Part shown: one piece after another, positions 1 to 6,860 of the stretch
Position numbering within the stretch: the stretch's first letter is position 1
Layout: every line of letters begins with the position of its first letter
Assembly: GCA_023457875.1 (NCBI GenBank)
Contig: JAEXBC010000112.1
Coordinates: forward strand, 1 to 9,898
DNA length: 9,898 nucleotides
Direction of reading: 5' to 3'
From: Bacillota bacterium
Lineage (GTDB): Bacteria > Bacillota > Clostridia > Lachnospirales > Cellulosilyticaceae
Notes under the pieces: generated by a model
Told to the model about the DNA's origin: nothing
Database searches by the model: none
Seen by the model: the letters and a program-made list of their open reading frames with translations, nothing else
Program-made: the position numbers and the translations under genes

Positions 1-32
1 CCTGCAAATTGCAAGAGCGCTGAATTTTATCT

Positions 33-2183
33 TTATATTATTTGAATTAGGTCATGAATTTGTTGCATTACATCTGCCCTTGGTCTTCCTGTACCAATAG
101 GTAGCCATGTGACAGGTGGTATATCGAATGCCTGGGAGGAATCAAAACTATTAACCATTATAATAATCGCATCAATAGCTTTGCGTATTTCAACGATATG
201 AAATGGCCAATTCTTAACAGCTGTCTTTCCTGCGATGATATCCTCTTTCCAAGTTGCAGGGGACAGATTGTAATAGCTACGAATCCTGTTTATAGCAGTT
301 CGAAGCGTCTGAATATGCACTGCCTTTACATGTGTCACATTAGCGGTGATGATTTCAAAAGGTAATGCTAAAATCGTGAAGGTACGAACAACTTCTGTGC
401 TTGCTGATTCGATATCACTGTCAAGACAACGGAAGGTAACCGTATGATTACCTGCAGAAAGCGGTTCAGCTTGGTAAATTGTCTTGACCCCATTACCAAG
501 ATAGCCGCTTACAGAAAACCGCTCAGGATTGTCCACGCTATTTTGCCATGGACCAGAATCAATCCTTACCTCCACTATTTGTGTTTGTCCATCTGGTTCA
601 ATTCCTGTTGTAATCATAAAACGTGGTGTAGAGTTATAAGTAAAATTGCCAAACATTGGACAGTCCACTACTGGTGATGCAGGTGGGCTGTTTTTCTTTA
701 CCATGTTGCTAACTACAAAGGCAGAAACTGCATCAAGTGCATCTGTAACACTGATTCGATAACGGGTATACCGACCAGCTATTTGTGAAGCATTTACCTG
801 AAGGCTACCTGAGGTATTGCTTGAAATAATAGTCGTCAGTGCTACGTATGCCGACCAATTCACACCATCTGTCGATGTAGACTGTTGTATGACATACTGC
901 TTAATCGCACTGGTTCCAGGTACCGTCCCACTCCATGAAAGATTTATTGTATTAGCTTCATATATAGGAGGGTTTGCGGCAAAAATAGACGGTGGTATGG
1001 GCAGTATGTTTTTACGAACAGTATTGCTGGAAATAGTCCAGTCTGAGTAATAATCCTCACCAGCCGTACCACGAGTTCTTATTCGAAACCGACGATAATG
1101 GCCACGTGTAGCAGGTGGACTGACATTTAAAATACTGCTTGTTGCAGAAGTATTGACGATAGCCAATGCCAACCAGGCACCCCAGTTGCTGTTATCATGT
1201 GAATCACTGTACTGTATTTCATAGGAAGTGATAGGGTTACCTGCACCGCCAGATGCTCCGCTCCAAGAAAGAGTGACATTTCCTTCAGATAATGTTGCAC
1301 TTACCGTGCAAAGGGTCGGTGCTGCACAAGCTGTGACATTACAATAGATACTATTGCTGACTTTTTCTATTGAATAAACATCCAATGTATCAATTGTCCA
1401 AATACCAAATTGAGTATATGTTCCTGGAGTCCTTGAAACTATTGGGTTATAGCTCCCTCCGCTTGCCGCCAGTGTCAACGTGGTCAACACATTCCACGCA
1501 CTCCAAGTACTATTATCCGTAGATGTGCGACTGGCAATTTGATATCCCTTAATTGGACTCGTACCGCTTGACGCTCCACTCCAAGTAAGCGTGATAGTCT
1601 CATCGCTATATGCTGCCGGTGAGGCAACAGCAGTCGTCGCTGGCTTTGGCACCGTATTTCTGCGGACGCTGTTTGTGGATACTTTCCAGCTTGAGTAATA
1701 ACTAGCACCTGCTGTACCACGGGTTCGTACACGAAATCTACGGTAATTACCTCGGGTAGGAGGCGGTGCAACGGATACACTACCACTTGTCGCTGTGGTG
1801 GTCAGCGTAGTCAAGGCAGTCCATGCTCCCCATGTGACGTTATCTACAGAGTCACTATATTGAATCTCATAACTTGAAATCGTATTATTGATGCCTCCAG
1901 AAGCACCGCTCCAAGAAAGAGTCACATCCCCTTCCGCAAGTGTTGGAGAAACCGTACAAAGTGTTGGTGCCCCGCAAGCAGTAGTAAGCAATGGAGAGCT
2001 TAATACCGTATAGCTCGAATTGGTAATTACACCAGAGGATAACGGCAATCGGCCATCAGATACCACTTTGAATGTGACTGGCTGGGTTGCATTACCTGTA
2101 GTAGAAGCGCAGGTTACCGAAACATATCTGAGCCTTGGTGTGGTCCCTTCCCAATTATCTCCGTCCGCCGCTTTAATACTCAC
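33..2183 (-). CDS. Fibronectin type III repeat protein, probable phage tail/adhesion protein, 5'-truncated
   Basis: The product (716 residues from the GTG at 2183) has an N-terminal remnant (1-69), then four FN3-like domains arranged as a duplicated pair: A1 about 70-180, B1 181-285, A2 286-397, B2 398-500. Each carries a TLSWSG-type or related strand followed by a Y-x-I core and an R-Y/F-R strand. An Ig-like segment (about 503-606) follows, then a short helical domain (607-716) in which H-I-x-x-[LI]-R-x-A-I occurs twice. No signal peptide, transmembrane segment or LPXTG-type anchor is visible, which fits a phage structural protein better than a wall-anchored one; this is inference. The GTG lacks a good Shine-Dalgarno and the frame stays open upstream to a TGA at 2226-2228, reading coherent protein-like sequence (FAVSNGVNGSSSQ). 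I therefore take it as a fragment that has lost its true start, possibly a pseudogene. Confidence 0.75.
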   Translation of the reverse strand: MSIKAADGDNWEGTTPRLRYVSVTCASTTGNATQPVTFKVVSDGRLPLSSGVITNSSYTVLSSPLLTTACGAPTLCTVSPTLAEGDVTLSWSGASGGINNTISSYEIQYSDSVDNVTWGAWTALTTLTTTATSGSVSVAPPPTRGNYRRFRVRTRGTAGASYYSSWKVSTNSVRRNTVPKPATTAVASPAAYSDETITLTWSGASSGTSPIKGYQIASRTSTDNSTWSAWNVLTTLTLAASGGSYNPIVSRTPGTYTQFGIWTIDTLDVYSIEKVSNSIYCNVTACAAPTLCTVSATLSEGNVTLSWSGASGGAGNPITSYEIQYSDSHDNSNWGAWLALAIVNTSATSSILNVSPPATRGHYRRFRIRTRGTAGEDYYSDWTISSNTVRKNILPIPPSIFAANPPIYEANTINLSWSGTVPGTSAIKQYVIQQSTSTDGVNWSAYVALTTIISSNTSGSLQVNASQIAGRYTRYRISVTDALDAVSAFVVSNMVKKNSPPASPVVDCPMFGNFTYNSTPRFMITTGIEPDGQTQIVEVRIDSGPWQNSVDNPERFSVSGYLGNGVKTIYQAEPLSAGNHTVTFRCLDSDIESASTEVVRTFTILALPFEIITANVTHVKAVHIQTLRTAINRIRSYYNLSPATWKEDIIAGKTAVKNWPFHIVEIRKAIDAIIIMVNSFDSSQAFDIPPVTWLPIGTGRPRADVMQQIHDLIQII
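684..1976 (-). repeat. Tandem duplication of a two-domain FN3 module
   Basis: Residues 70-285 and 286-500 of the FN3 protein are two copies of the same A-B domain pair (about 648 and 645 bases, joining near 1328/1329). The A copies share stretches such as APTLCTVS, LSWSGASGG, SYEIQYSDS and RTRGTAG. The B copies are more diverged but keep WSG, the STD-x-x-x-WSA pattern and VSN. The copies differ at many codons, so the duplication is old rather than recent. Confidence 0.8.
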
Positions 2184-2245
2184 CTGTGAAGAAGATCCAT
2201 TTACACCGTTTGAAACCGCGAATTTTCACGCGTTGCCCCACGCCC

Positions 2246-2295
2246 GTTTCTGGGGAGAAAAGTGGTAGAGATTTAGACCCCCCTACCCCAGAAAC
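2246..2295. repeat. Perfect 10-bp inverted repeat with 30-base loop
   Basis: GTTTCTGGGG at 2246-2255 is the exact reverse complement of CCCCAGAAAC at 2286-2295. The loop carries a C run. There is no T tract next to the stem on either strand, so it is not a normal intrinsic terminator. It could be a protein-binding or packaging site, or part of an IS end; function unknown. Confidence 0.6.
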
Positions 2296-2300
2296 TGCAG

Positions 2301-2346
2301 AAAATCTCAAAAGTTAAGCTAATCTTAGGATTTCGTGAGATTTTTT
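2301..2346. terminator. Possible weak terminator or inverted repeat downstream of istB
   Basis: AAAATCTCA (2301-2309) pairs perfectly with TGAGATTTT (2336-2344). A small CTAA-TC-TTAG hairpin (2319-2328) is nested in the 26-base loop. A run of six T follows on the plus strand, so as a terminator it is better oriented for plus-strand transcripts. For the istAB transcript the tail is only TTTTCT. The stem is AT-rich and weak; it could instead belong to the IS end. Confidence 0.35.
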
Positions 2347-2428
2347 ACATCTATATAAAACCGTTAATCGGCATAGTTTTCAAATTTGAGTATTAACCCT
2401 TTTTTAGAAAAGAGGTGAGTGTTTTAAT

Positions 2429-3115
2429 TTATCTGTCAGTCAAGCGAATGATCTGACAATTAGCTGTTATTCTATCTAACAGAGTCTGACAAAGATGTTT
2501 GTCTTCCACTGCATCTAACCATGCAGATATTTCACGATTGGTAATAAAAATGATACTTCTTGTTTCATTAAGAAAAGTAACTGCTCGATAAAAAGCCTGC
2601 AGCTCTGACCTAGTTGGTTCTAGATAAAATACATCATCAATAATGATCAGGTTGCACTCCCGCATATAGGAGAAGACTGCTCCTGCTTTTGGGTTTATAT
2701 CTTTGTTCTCTACAATAGATACAAAAGTGTCAATGGATGCATAATAAGTTTTATGTCCATTATCGATCGCTGTTTCTCCAAGATGAACTGCAAGACTAGT
2801 TTTGCCTGTCCCGCATTTACCAAGCAGAATAACGTTATGTTCTTCATTGAGCCACGTCAAATGGGATAATTGCTTTATCTGCCATTCCAAACCTTTGTTT
2901 AAATTCGATAATTCAAATACCTTGTTGGGAAGTTTGCTTGCCCTTCTTAGCTTGATCTGCTTTTGTCTGGCTCGTATCTCTAGTTCTTTTTGTAATATCA
3001 TCTGAAGATAATCTAGATTGGACAGTTTCTCATCATTCAAATCAATATATCCCCTGGCAATATTCCATAGATCTAGCTTCTTAGCCAACTCGCGGATTTC
3101 AGTTATATCAGCCAT
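2429..3115 (-). CDS. istB: IS21-family helper ATPase IstB
   Basis: AAA+ ATPase that assists the IstA transposase, in known IS21 systems by assembling on target DNA and directing strand transfer. Numbering from the TTG at 3118, the Walker A motif GKCGTGKT lies at about 100-107 and Walker B LIIIDD at about 157-162. A TNRE segment and a C-terminal LLDRI motif match the family. The N-terminal part (1-90) is the helical, Lys/Arg-rich region usual for IstB. At about 228 residues it is slightly short but complete. I chose ATG at 3115 over the TTG at 3118 because AAGGAGG sits 7 bases before the ATG. The ATGGCTGA at 3108-3115 holds both this start and the istA stop, so translation is probably coupled. 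Confidence 0.92.
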   Translation of the reverse strand: MADITEIRELAKKLDLWNIARGYIDLNDEKLSNLDYLQMILQKELEIRARQKQIKLRRASKLPNKVFELSNLNKGLEWQIKQLSHLTWLNEEHNVILLGKCGTGKTSLAVHLGETAIDNGHKTYYASIDTFVSIVENKDINPKAGAVFSYMRECNLIIIDDVFYLEPTRSELQAFYRAVTFLNETRSIIFITNREISAWLDAVEDKHLCQTLLDRITANCQIIRLTDR

Positions 3116-4580
3116 CAATTTCCCTCCTTATCTCCTTGCTACGTGTCAGGTGGTTGAAATACTGTTGATTTGGTAAGAACTTCTTCGCTATCTGCTCACC
3201 ATGCTTATACATCATGTAGGCCAAAAGTTCATAGGCATTACAGCGTTCAGTCTCAATGCAGTATCTTATCCCATCAAGCATTTGCCCCATCGAATAAAAC
3301 TTCGTCATGCGATTTAAGCGAATGCAATGGCTATTAAAATATTTTGGTTGTTCCTGTTCCATCCGCTGTATAAATTCCTGAGCGATTTCATGCTCTGCAA
3401 AATATTGTTTTATAAGAGCATGAGAGACCCTGTTTCTGTTATTATTTCCTTCAGGTTTGAATATCTGTCCAGTACCTTCTGTTACTGGATACTTAGCTAA
3501 TAATTCATTAGTATCAGTATCATAAAATAGAAGTATTTCACCATCATCCTCTATACGTATGCGTTGATGTGCATCCATCACACCGACATCAATCTGATAA
3601 CGATTCCCTTTATAGCTGACCACTCCATTGGAATCAAAGGATGCTACAGTACTTGATACCTCTGAATATGGTTTAACATGAAAAAGCTGTTTTTGTTCTT
3701 CTATGAACATTTCTCGCGGCACTTTTTTAGTCACAGTATGAACTCTCCCGTTGCCTTCTCTATCCAACCATGCAAGAGCTGCACTGTTAAGACTGTCAAT
3801 TCCGGTATATACCCTCCCCTCCAGAAAACTTTGCTTAACATATCCAATTACCTCTTCTACCTTACCTTTACTCTGAGGATCTCTTGGCCTGCATAATGAA
3901 ACACTGTAGCCGATACGCTTTACATATTTTTCAAAGACCGGTACAAATATAATATTACCTAGATTTTCGCTAACCACATAGACCCGATCAAGATCATATA
4001 GAATTGTCTGTGGTCTTCCTCCAAAATATTGAAATGCATAGTTATGAGCTTTTATGGCTGTTTCGGTCGTGAAGGGATCCGGTAAAAAGCAAACAAATTT
4101 CATTCTGCTATAACTCAGAACCATGCAAAAGAAATATACCCGCACAATTCGTCCATACATATCTTTAAGTTTATATTGACCAAAATCAGCCTGAGCTTCA
4201 TATCCTGGTGGCGAGACTTCACGTGGCGAGATTTTCCGCTTACTGGTATGCTGATACCCATGCTGTTCCCTTAGAGCTTTCATATAGCGATAGAAAGTAG
4301 CTCGTTTAACTTGTAAATCAGGAAAAGCTTCCATTAATTTGAGATAGATATTCGTATCCCGGATTTGCGGGCATATTTTCAATTGCTCTAATATGTACTG
4401 TCGATAATTATCCATATGATACTTTTCCTGCTCAGCTTCCCTGGCATAATCCTCTTTGCTCATATTCCAGTATTTACTGACAGAAGTATAGGTGATCCCC
4501 AGCGCTTTAGCAGTCTTGGTCTGGGAAAGTCCAAGTTCTTTGTACTCTTGGATTTTTTGGTATTGCTCGATACCGATCAT
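3108..4580 (-). CDS. istA: IS21-family transposase IstA
   Basis: DDE-type transposase that cuts and joins IS21 ends. The 490-residue product starts with a helix-turn-helix (about 15-38, containing LSQTKTAKALGIT) and a second DNA-binding segment (about 60-110). The RNase H-like core follows, with D132 in ADFGQ, D196 in ILYDLD and E242 in KGKVEE as the probable catalytic triad. The C-terminal part (about 300-490) includes the small beta-barrel-like region typical of Mu/IstA proteins (SYKGNRYQIDV). Length and architecture match full-length IstA with no frameshift or internal stop. The ATG at 4580 has AAAGGAGG 7 bases upstream. The 3' end overlaps istB by 8 bases. Confidence 0.95.
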   Translation of the reverse strand: MIGIEQYQKIQEYKELGLSQTKTAKALGITYTSVSKYWNMSKEDYAREAEQEKYHMDNYRQYILEQLKICPQIRDTNIYLKLMEAFPDLQVKRATFYRYMKALREQHGYQHTSKRKISPREVSPPGYEAQADFGQYKLKDMYGRIVRVYFFCMVLSYSRMKFVCFLPDPFTTETAIKAHNYAFQYFGGRPQTILYDLDRVYVVSENLGNIIFVPVFEKYVKRIGYSVSLCRPRDPQSKGKVEEVIGYVKQSFLEGRVYTGIDSLNSAALAWLDREGNGRVHTVTKKVPREMFIEEQKQLFHVKPYSEVSSTVASFDSNGVVSYKGNRYQIDVGVMDAHQRIRIEDDGEILLFYDTDTNELLAKYPVTEGTGQIFKPEGNNNRNRVSHALIKQYFAEHEIAQEFIQRMEQEQPKYFNSHCIRLNRMTKFYSMGQMLDGIRYCIETERCNAYELLAYMMYKHGEQIAKKFLPNQQYFNHLTRSKEIRREIDG

Positions 4581-4610
4581 GTGTTTTCCTCCTTTAGTTT
4601 GTTATTAAAG

Positions 4611-4643
4611 CTAGAATACATGTACCAACGCAAGCATAGGCAT
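4611..4643 (-). CDS. Possible leader peptide (10 residues) upstream of istA
   Basis: A short frame reads MPMLALVHVF and stops with TAG 30 bases before the istA ATG. It is preceded by AAGGAGGTGATGCC, a near-ideal Shine-Dalgarno with 8 bases between AGGAGG and ATG. This is better than chance would normally offer so close to another start. The frame could be a translated leader that modulates istA expression, or the leftover start of a formerly longer gene. Nothing else supports translation. Confidence 0.4.
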   Translation of the reverse strand: MPMLALVHVF

Positions 4644-4644
4644 C

Positions 4645-4652
4645 ACCTCCTT
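4645..4652 (-). promoter_or_regulatory. Strong ribosome binding site of the putative leader frame
   Basis: On the minus strand this reads AAGGAGGT, extending into a 16S anti-SD-like AAGGAGGTGAT. It lies ahead of the 10-codon frame, not ahead of istA, which has its own AAAGGAGG. Two strong sites within about 65 bases is unusual. Confidence 0.55.
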
Positions 4653-4659
4653 GACATAA

Positions 4660-4688
4660 TTTATAAACATTATTTGCATACAACTAAA
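4660..4688 (-). promoter_or_regulatory. Candidate istA promoter
   Basis: On the minus strand a TATAAA box (4660-4665) lies 17 bases after TTTAGT (4683-4688). The -10 is close to consensus and the -35 is poor. The implied start near 4653 would put the leader Shine-Dalgarno almost at the 5' end of the RNA. The -35 overlaps the A/T arm of the adjacent terminator hairpin. AT-rich DNA gives such matches by chance. Confidence 0.25.
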
Positions 4689-4712
4689 AAACACCCATTA
4701 GGGTGTTTTTTT
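4686..4712 (-). terminator. Strong intrinsic terminator closing the restriction operon
   Basis: An 11-bp perfect stem (AAAAAACACCC / GGGTGTTTTTT) with a 4-base ATTA loop, at the expected distance (about 23 bases) after the stop of the 361-residue gene. The T tract is present on both strands, so it can act bidirectionally. It separates the defence operon from the IS21 genes. Confidence 0.85.
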
Positions 4713-4734
4713 ACATTAGGTCATAATACTGATT

Positions 4735-5820
4735 TTAATCCTGCAAATTTGTTATCCAACGTGTAAAAGGCTCTCTATGTCGCTCATACCACTGGCTCGT
4801 AGCCAAAAACTTCATTCCGTTAAATTCAAAAATCTCTTTCCAATAGCGGCCATACATTCCATCCTTAATTTGAACAGAAATATCTTTATCATCTTCAACT
4901 TTTCTAAGAAGTGGATAATCTATGTTCAGTACTTCTTTTGACCATTGCTTTGACAACATTGAGTTTAATTCTTTATCAGTAAATCGGTATTGCCTATTTG
5001 AAAGTTGCCTCAGTGTTTGTCGGACTAATTTCCCAATTTTGTCCTCATTATTGTAATCATATTGCATAGTATCAAATTCATCTTTCACCTTCTCATTTTT
5101 ATGTAATGGAGTATAATCTGCTCTTAGATAAACATAATAATTAGTCAATTTTATATTAAACTTCTTGAGCAGCTTCCTTATAAGATTTCTTATGCTGTTT
5201 GCACTCAAATTAGTCCAGACATAAATATCAATGTTTTTCATTTTGGCATTTTTTCTATCAACATGCTTTTTGCTGAAATAAGAAATCTTTCTTCCTCTCA
5301 TGGCAGGGTCATTAATAAACTCTGAAAACTTAGCAGCATCTATCTCTGCTAGCAAATCACATGTTTGCAGCAACACATCTTTCCAGTCTTTTGCTGGATG
5401 TCGATTATTATTAAATAAAAATGCAACAACCTTTTTATGGGTGAAATCTTCATAAAGGGTATGAGGTATAGAAGAATCAACTACATAATCCGAATAATTT
5501 GGTATGGTTCTCTGCTCTTCTATTTCATCTGGTTCTTCTTCAGGCTCTTCTTCATCAATTTCAGCATCTATGCTTATCAAAGTTGAATATTCATTAATTT
5601 CTTCTTGGATCTCTGCCACCGATTTAGAAAACTCCCACAATTCCATTCCTTTGTCAAAATCTTTATTCTTATGGAATTCTGCTATAGTCGTATTTGTGCT
5701 ACTCAGCAGTCCATCCAATGCAAGGCTTAGTAAATCCAATGCATCAGAGATTTCAGTCGCATCCTCTGGAAAGTACAGCTTAATAAAGTCGATCAATTTG
5801 TTGGCATTAATCTGAGCCAT
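4735..5820 (-). CDS. Hypothetical protein, third gene of the restriction operon
   Basis: I do not recognise a named family. The 361-residue protein has a helical N-terminal part (1-82) and a highly acidic linker (about 86-103, rich in Glu and Asp with no basic residue). A conserved-looking globular domain (about 118-235) contains ISYFSKKHVDRK and a YVWTNLSANSIRNLIRKLL helix. A C-terminal domain (about 255-361) ends with a SQWYERHREPFTRWI segment. No Walker, PD-ExK, HNH or methyltransferase motif is visible, and no signal peptide or membrane segment, so it is probably cytoplasmic. The ATG at 5820 has AAGGGGG about 10 bases upstream. It starts 59 bases after the HNH gene and ends at a strong terminator. 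Context suggests a defence role, such as a regulator, specificity partner or effector; this is inference. Confidence 0.8.
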   Translation of the reverse strand: MAQINANKLIDFIKLYFPEDATEISDALDLLSLALDGLLSSTNTTIAEFHKNKDFDKGMELWEFSKSVAEIQEEINEYSTLISIDAEIDEEEPEEEPDEIEEQRTIPNYSDYVVDSSIPHTLYEDFTHKKVVAFLFNNNRHPAKDWKDVLLQTCDLLAEIDAAKFSEFINDPAMRGRKISYFSKKHVDRKNAKMKNIDIYVWTNLSANSIRNLIRKLLKKFNIKLTNYYVYLRADYTPLHKNEKVKDEFDTMQYDYNNEDKIGKLVRQTLRQLSNRQYRFTDKELNSMLSKQWSKEVLNIDYPLLRKVEDDKDISVQIKDGMYGRYWKEIFEFNGMKFLATSQWYERHREPFTRWITNLQD

Positions 5821-5879
5821 TTTACACCATCCCCCTTTTCAATAAATGAATAATGCTTACACCTTCTTTGTTCTATGAC

Positions 5880-6818
5880 TTATCCCAAATATATATTCTC
5901 ATTATGCCATTCTAAATAGTGTGGGCTTGGAAGTTGTTCTTTTTTCCCCGGCAAAATTATCAACTTACTTCCATGGTGTGCATAGTACTCTTTTCCATTT
6001 CCAAAGTCTTCCTTGATGCGGCGACTTACCTCAACATTGAATTCCTTATCAATCGTTATGTACCCCCGATCAAACAAGGTATGAAAATCTCTTCTAAGCA
6101 GTAGACCATTATTAATTTCATGAGATCCATCAAGACTAAATGGTTTAATATGGGCTGCCTCTAATACGGGTAATGTTTTTTCACCAGTTATTGCACATCT
6201 TCTATGGTAAGCATCAGTAATAAGGATCTTGAAAGCACCCTGCCCTATTCTTGGTTTTATCTTCTGTTCTTTACCATATCGGCTATTTACGGAGTCTTCT
6301 CTCAGTAGATTTTTATTGAATCTCTGGCTATATAACACTTCCTGTATTTGTTGATATAACAGCTTTCCATAATGTTCAGAAGTATCGTACGTCTTACCTT
6401 GTACGATGTTTTTGCTCCAATTGTCCGGAACAGTGATCCAGTCATCTTCTTCTAAATAAAAAGGCATCGTTAATATAATACAGCCAATCTGAGGATCCGG
6501 ATCAGATATGCGATTTGTCTTTTTATATTTGTATATCCTGTCATGTAACTCGAATAGACTCCTAGCTCCATTAGCTAATCCAAAAGCTTCCCACGCTAAT
6601 GAAGATGGTAATATTGAGAACTTCAGAAAAAATCCACCGCCTACAATATAATCTTGTGGACTATGTAATTTAAATAAAAACAAATCACCTTCGTCAAGAG
6701 CTTTGAAATTTGTTTTTCCTCCAGGTTTCCAAAAGTTCACTTCGTCACAATCTGCCTTCTTTAAAGTTTTAAACCAGTCATAGTCCGTGATCCCAACATA
6801 CATCTTCAATATCTTCAC
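5880..6818 (-). CDS. HNH endonuclease, restriction-associated
   Basis: Predicted DNA-cleaving nuclease. Residue numbers here count from an upstream GTG at 6836. The N-terminal region (about 12-130: MYVGITDYDWF, DEVNFWKPGG, GDLFLFKLH, IVGGGFF, SLAWEAFG) is the sensor-like half common to a family of HNH restriction proteins. A PUA/EVE-like modified-base reader fold is possible but not shown. The C-terminal HNH_2-type nuclease (about 197-318) has RRCAITGE, H229 in EAAHIKPF, N242/N243 in INNGLLL and H252 in DFHTLFD, all key positions being present. I prefer the GTG at 6818, with AAGGA 6 bases upstream. The GTG at 6836 and the ATG at 6803 are alternatives and change only the first residues. It follows hsdR by about 40 bases, so it is probably cotranscribed, as an accessory or type IV-like nuclease (inference). 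Confidence 0.85.
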   Translation of the reverse strand: MKILKMYVGITDYDWFKTLKKADCDEVNFWKPGGKTNFKALDEGDLFLFKLHSPQDYIVGGGFFLKFSILPSSLAWEAFGLANGARSLFELHDRIYKYKKTNRISDPDPQIGCIILTMPFYLEEDDWITVPDNWSKNIVQGKTYDTSEHYGKLLYQQIQEVLYSQRFNKNLLREDSVNSRYGKEQKIKPRIGQGAFKILITDAYHRRCAITGEKTLPVLEAAHIKPFSLDGSHEINNGLLLRRDFHTLFDRGYITIDKEFNVEVSRRIKEDFGNGKEYYAHHGSKLIILPGKKEQLPSPHYLEWHNENIYLG

Positions 6819-6860
6819 CAGCTTTCCTTTATACACCTATAACGCTCGTCGTTAATGTTT

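Larger units (their letters stand above)
2184..2428. other. Non-coding junction between the IS21 genes and the FN3 fragment
   Basis: No convincing gene lies here. The part next to the FN3 frame (about 2210-2296) is rich in G and C runs and contains CGCG boxes at 2218 and 2229. The part next to istB (2297-2428) is AT-rich. On the minus strand a frame without an ATG reads through the GC-rich part (SPETGVGQRVKIRGFKRC) and ends at a TAA at 2173-2175. The change in composition near 2296 could mark the right end of the IS. The GC-rich part resembles, from memory only, non-coding DNA beside phage terminase genes. Confidence 0.5.
2296..4682 (-). mobile_element. IS21-family insertion sequence (boundaries approximate)
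   Basis: The element is identified by the diagnostic two-gene istA-istB arrangement, with istB overlapping the end of istA, in an element of about 2.4 kb, the usual IS21 size. Both genes look intact, so it may be functional. IS21 elements are known to end in TG...CA with multiple terminal repeats and to make 4-8 bp target duplications. I searched about 2200-2428 against about 4590-4735 by eye and found neither convincing terminal repeats nor a target duplication. The limits given are the composition change near 2296 and the AT-rich spacer before the hairpin terminator; either could be wrong by tens of bases. Confidence 0.75.

Noticed and set aside
1..10. The 10-mer CCTGCAAATT occurs at 1-10, at 4740-4749 beside the IS left flank, and again near 9057, hinting at a flanking duplication.
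   Set aside because: The third copy lies inside hsdR and the others sit at unequal, non-symmetrical distances from the IS; a chance match is likely.
2020..2268. A plus-strand frame of 82 codons crossing the FN3 5' end and the junction.
   Set aside because: It is antisense to coherent FN3 coding sequence and has no recognisable protein features.
2429..3115. IstB Walker B has Asp-Asp (IIIDD) where Asp-Glu is common, suggesting a dead ATPase.
   Set aside because: Asp-Asp at this place occurs in other IstB-like ATPases as far as I recall, and the rest of the protein is intact.
5504..5815. A plus-strand Ser-rich frame of 103 codons opposite the 361-residue gene.
   Set aside because: The Ser runs are the antisense image of the acidic Glu/Asp linker; it is a shadow frame.
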